From CAXMRP01 sp965216515 (GTDB taxonomy: Bacteria; Pseudomonadota; Alphaproteobacteria; Rhizobiales; Afifellaceae), in contig OZ244173.1 of NCBI GenBank assembly GCA_965216515.1, positions 3,596,001 through 3,660,000 on the forward strand: DNA of 64,000 bases, written 5' to 3'. Below the pieces are notes generated by a model. It had not been told where the DNA came from. It made no database searches and saw nothing but the letters and a program-made list of their open reading frames with translations. The stretch's first letter is position 1. Every line of letters begins with the position of its first letter. The translations under genes were made by a program, and so were the position numbers. Of this stretch, positions 60,922-64,000 are shown one piece after another.

Positions 60922-63918
60922 ATGACCGACACACGATCCGCTGACGCTGCCACCGCTACGGCGGTGACGGAAGAAAAGTCCGCAAAAGACTATTCAGAAA
61001 CACTTTTTTTGCCCAAAACAGATTTCCCCATGCGCGCCGGCCTGCCCAAGCGGGAGCCGGATTTCGTGGCCCGGTGGGATGCCATGGACCTTTACGGCAA
61101 ACTCAGGAAGGCCGGCGAGGGGCGCCCGCGTTTCCTCCTCCATGACGGTCCGCCCTATGCCAACGGCCACATCCACATCGGCACCGGGCTGAACAAGATC
61201 CTGAAGGATGTCGTCGTCCGTTCCATGCAGATGGCGGGCTATGAATCCAACTATGTGCCTGGCTGGGACTGTCACGGCCTGCCGATAGAGTGGAAGATCG
61301 AGGAACAATACCGCGCCAAGGGCCGCGACAAGGACGCCGTGCCGGTCAACGAGTTTCGCGCCGAATGTCGTGAGTTCGCCGAACATTGGGTCAAGGTTCA
61401 GACCGACGAATTCAAGCGGCTTGGCGTGGTCGGTGATTTCGAGAATCCCTACACCACAATGGCCTTCGACGCCGAGGCGGTGATCGCCGAAGAGTTGATG
61501 AAGTTCGCCATGTCCGGCCAGCTTTACCGCGGCTCCAAGCCGGTCATGTGGTCGGTGGTGGAAAAGACCGCCCTGGCGGAGGCGGAAGTCGAATATCACG
61601 ACCACGAAAGCGACACCGTATGGGTGAAGTTTCCGGTAATCGACGGTTCGGACTATTTGCCGGATGCGTCGGTTGTGATCTGGACCACCACGCCCTGGAC
61701 CATCCCCGGCAACCGGGCGATCAGCTATTCCGGCCGTATCACCTATGGCCTGTACGAGGTTATGTCGGCGCCACCGGGCAACTGGGCCGCTGCCGGCGAC
61801 AAGTTCATCCTGGCCGAAAACCTGGCCCCCCAGGTCATGCACGAGGCGCGCGTGGAAGACTGGCGCCATCACCGCACGATATCCGGTGACGAACTTGCAT
61901 CCCTCACCTGTGCCCATCCGCTGCGCCAGGCCGGTCTTGGCGGATACGGTTTTTCCGTGCCCCTGCTGGCGGGAGATCATGTCACCGACGAGGACGGCAC
62001 CGGTTTCGTCCACACCGCGCCAGGCCACGGCCGCGAGGATTTCGACATCTGGATGGAAAAGTCACGCGAGTTGTCAGCGCGCGGCATCGACACGACGATC
62101 CCCTATACCGTCGATGAGAACGGCGCCTTCACCGCCCAGGCGCCGGGTCTGGAGGGCAGGCGGGTTCTCAACGACAAGGGCCGGAAGGGTGACGCCAACA
62201 AGGCGGTGATCGAAGCGCTCGCCGATGCCGGCAATCTGATCGCCCGCGGCCGGTTGAAACACCAGTATCCGCATTCTTGGCGCTCCAAGAAGCCGGTGAT
62301 CTTTCGCAACACGCCGCAATGGTTTGTCGCCATGGATCGCGACATCGGCGCGCCCGGCGATACTCTTCGCCACCGCGCGCTGAAAGCCATCAATGACACC
62401 CGCTTCGTACCCGCCGCCGGCCAGAACCGGCTGCGCGGCATGATCGAGAACCGGCCCGACTGGGTGCTGTCCCGGCAGCGCGCCTGGGGCGTGCCGATCT
62501 GCGTCTTTGTCAATGGTGACGGCGAGATCCTGCGTGACGAGTCGGTCAATGCCCGCATCGTGGAAGCCTTCCGCGCCGAAGGCGCCGACGCCTGGTTCGC
62601 CGACGGCGCCAAGGCCCGCTTCCTCGGCAACGCCGTGGCCGATCCCGAACAATGGGCCCAGGTGACCGACATTCTCGATGTCTGGTTCGATTCCGGTTCG
62701 ACCCATGCCTTCGTGCTGGAGACGCGGCCCGAGCTGGCCGTTCACCGCCTGATCGACGGTGGCCGGGATACGGTGCTTTACCTAGAAGGGTCCGACCAGC
62801 ACCGCGGATGGTTCCATTCTTCGCTCCTGGAAAGCTGCGGAACGCGCGGCCGCGCACCCTACGATTGCGTGCTGACCCACGGTTTCACCATGGCCGAGGA
62901 CGGTCGAAAAATGTCCAAGTCATTGGGCAACCAGGTCTTCCCCCAGGACATCATCAAACAGTTCGGCGCCGATATATTGCGCCTTTGGGTGGTCAGCGTC
63001 GATTATGCCGAAGATCAGCGCATTGGCGACGAGATCATCAAGACCAATGTCGATGCCTATCGAAAACTCCGCAATACGCTGCGCTGGATGTTGGGTACGC
63101 TCACCCACCACGATCCCGCCGACCGGATCGATATGGCCGACATGCCGGAGCTGGAGCGGCTGATGCTGTCGGAGTTGGCCAACCTCGACGGGCTCGTCCG
63201 CAAGGCTTACCTCGAATTCGACTACAAGCGGATATTCTCCGCGCTCTTCAACTTCATGACCGTCGACCTGTCGGCCTTCTACTTCGACATCCGCAAGGAC
63301 GCGCTCTATTGCGACCCGGCCTCTTCGCCCACCCGCAAGGCGGCGCTGTTCGTCATCGATCGTCTGTTCGATGCCCTTGTGCGGTGGCTGGCACCCATGC
63401 TGCCGTTTACGATGGAAGAAGCCTGGATGTCGCGCCACGGCGATTCGGCCTGCGTCCATCTGGAGCAGTTCGCCGATGTGCCGGCGTCATGGCGCGATGA
63501 TGCGCTGGAAGCCAGATGGCGAACGGTTCGCCGCGTTCGCTCCGCTGTCACTGGTGCACTGGAAATCGAACGGCGGGAAAAGCGGATCGGCTCCTCGCTG
63601 GAAGCGGCACCGGTTGTCTATGTCGCTGACGATGAGACCCGCGGAATTCTGTCGGCAGTCGATCTGGCGGAGGTTTCGATCACCAGCGGCGCGGTTGTGG
63701 AGGCGGGGGAGGGGCCCGCTGACGCCTTCCGGCTCGCCGAAGTGCCCGGCGTCGCTGTGGTGTCCGGCCTGGCGGAGGGACGCCGTTGCGCGCGCTCATG
63801 GAAGATTACGCCCGATGTTGGCGCCGATCCCGAATTTCCCGACATCACCGCCCGCGATGCGCGCGCCATGCGCGAATGGCAGGCGCATCGGCGCGACGCG
63901 GGGTCGGCAGCCGAATAG
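60922..63918 (+). CDS. ileS: Isoleucyl-tRNA synthetase
   Basis: 998 residues. HIGH motif in PPYANGHIHIGTGLNK near 75-90, editing-domain elements WTTTPWTIPGNRAISY near 255, and KMSKS in EDGRKMSKSLGNQ near 660. The C-terminal zinc-binding CxxC seen in some IleRS is absent, as is common in alphaproteobacteria. Start ATG 60922 (MTDTRSADAATATAV) with GAGG 5-6 nt upstream is chosen over ATG 60880, which adds 14 residues. Followed 17 nt later by lspA. Confidence 0.97.
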   Translation: MTDTRSADAATATAVTEEKSAKDYSETLFLPKTDFPMRAGLPKREPDFVARWDAMDLYGKLRKAGEGRPRFLLHDGPPYANGHIHIGTGLNKILKDVVVRSMQMAGYESNYVPGWDCHGLPIEWKIEEQYRAKGRDKDAVPVNEFRAECREFAEHWVKVQTDEFKRLGVVGDFENPYTTMAFDAEAVIAEELMKFAMSGQLYRGSKPVMWSVVEKTALAEAEVEYHDHESDTVWVKFPVIDGSDYLPDASVVIWTTTPWTIPGNRAISYSGRITYGLYEVMSAPPGNWAAAGDKFILAENLAPQVMHEARVEDWRHHRTISGDELASLTCAHPLRQAGLGGYGFSVPLLAGDHVTDEDGTGFVHTAPGHGREDFDIWMEKSRELSARGIDTTIPYTVDENGAFTAQAPGLEGRRVLNDKGRKGDANKAVIEALADAGNLIARGRLKHQYPHSWRSKKPVIFRNTPQWFVAMDRDIGAPGDTLRHRALKAINDTRFVPAAGQNRLRGMIENRPDWVLSRQRAWGVPICVFVNGDGEILRDESVNARIVEAFRAEGADAWFADGAKARFLGNAVADPEQWAQVTDILDVWFDSGSTHAFVLETRPELAVHRLIDGGRDTVLYLEGSDQHRGWFHSSLLESCGTRGRAPYDCVLTHGFTMAEDGRKMSKSLGNQVFPQDIIKQFGADILRLWVVSVDYAEDQRIGDEIIKTNVDAYRKLRNTLRWMLGTLTHHDPADRIDMADMPELERLMLSELANLDGLVRKAYLEFDYKRIFSALFNFMTVDLSAFYFDIRKDALYCDPASSPTRKAALFVIDRLFDALVRWLAPMLPFTMEEAWMSRHGDSACVHLEQFADVPASWRDDALEARWRTVRRVRSAVTGALEIERREKRIGSSLEAAPVVYVADDETRGILSAVDLAEVSITSGAVVEAGEGPADAFRLAEVPGVAVVSGLAEGRRCARSWKITPDVGADPEFPDITARDARAMREWQAHRRDAGSAAE

Positions 63919-63934
63919 GCGCCGACGGCAATCG

Positions 63935-64000
63935 ATGAACGCGATGTTCGCGCGGCGCTGGGGAACGGTCGCACTTGTTGCGGGCTTCATCGCCGATCAG
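63935..64000 (+). CDS. lspA: Signal peptidase II, N-terminal start (runs off the window)
   Basis: Only 22 codons are present (MNAMFARRWGTVALVAGFIADQ). The position, 17 nt after ileS, is the conserved ileS-lspA order, and the hydrophobic first helix ending in ADQ matches the DQ-x-[ST]-K motif at the end of LspA helix 1. ATG 63944 is a second possible start. Lipoprotein signal peptidase. Confidence 0.72.
   Translation, partial: MNAMFARRWGTVALVAGFIADQ

Noticed and set aside
1..64000. CRISPR arrays, prophage or insertion sequences
   Set aside because: No direct-repeat arrays, transposase or integrase genes, or terminal inverted repeats were seen; all long frames fit chromosomal genes.

Overview
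The window is a GC-rich stretch of an alphaproteobacterial chromosome, most likely from the Hyphomicrobiales (Rhizobiales). The evidence is the PdhS/PleC-type cell-cycle kinase core, the DUF1127 and DUF2927 proteins, a class II (plant-type) glutamate-cysteine ligase, the HAD (TIGR01459)-ribF-ileS-lspA gene order, a candidate Irr iron-control box, CtrA-like sites, a CIRCE-controlled groESL operon, and a tRNA-His that lacks an encoded G-1. I see no phage, plasmid, insertion sequence or CRISPR array. Nearly all of it is ordinary chromosomal gene content, in short operons on both strands.

Layout. 1-6.2 kb: the 5' part of an AsmA-family gene, acetoacetyl-CoA synthetase, and an iron(III) ABC transporter pair (fbpAB, no ATPase) behind an Irr-box-like palindrome. 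6.6-11.1 kb: an RND efflux adaptor and pump. 11.3-18.5 kb: tRNA-His, a phasin, a PdhS-like histidine kinase with CtrA-like sites, a GGDEF protein, and DUF937 and DUF1127 proteins. 18.6-26.2 kb: rsmE-gshA and an EamA transporter gene broken by an amber codon, then xseA, cysteine synthase, cytochrome b561 and a methyltransferase-like membrane protein. 26.2-35 kb: a GntR-lutABC lactate operon facing glcDEF (glycolate oxidase), with a cytochrome c between them and a shared candidate operator. 35-39.5 kb: two L,D-transpeptidases, DUF2927, tag, DUF1801 and a small exported protein. 39.7-43.3 kb: hisS-hisZ-hisG. 43.3-50 kb: DoxX, a cNMP-binding protein, groESL, and a response regulator with a hybrid kinase. 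49.8-54.1 kb: a phospholipid-synthesis-like operon (acyltransferase, CdsA-like, CDP-alcohol transferase-like), DUF427, an SDR without the catalytic Tyr, and cytochrome P460. 54.3-64 kb: an M16 protease pair, HAD hydrolase, ribF, two SDRs, ileS and the start of lspA.

How the parts connect. Acetoacetyl-CoA synthetase and the phasin both belong to polyhydroxybutyrate turnover. lut and glc are membrane-associated 2-hydroxyacid oxidation systems that could share one regulator and perhaps a c-type cytochrome. The kinase, GGDEF protein and CtrA-like sites suggest cell-cycle wiring.

The most unusual observation is in hisS. About 460 bp in the middle of the gene are near 49% GC by hand count inside a gene near 65%. 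This tract stays in frame and carries an extra segment between motif 2 and the RGLEYY motif. It looks like a recombination tract from a foreign hisS. The same window holds the partner tRNA-His with U-1, G1-U72 and A73, the alternative identity set reported for an alphaproteobacterial clade. Other points worth checking are the CDP-alcohol transferase-like protein with two of four conserved Asp replaced by Asn, the amber-interrupted EamA gene and the paired GntR operator. I did not find a clearly new multi-gene system.
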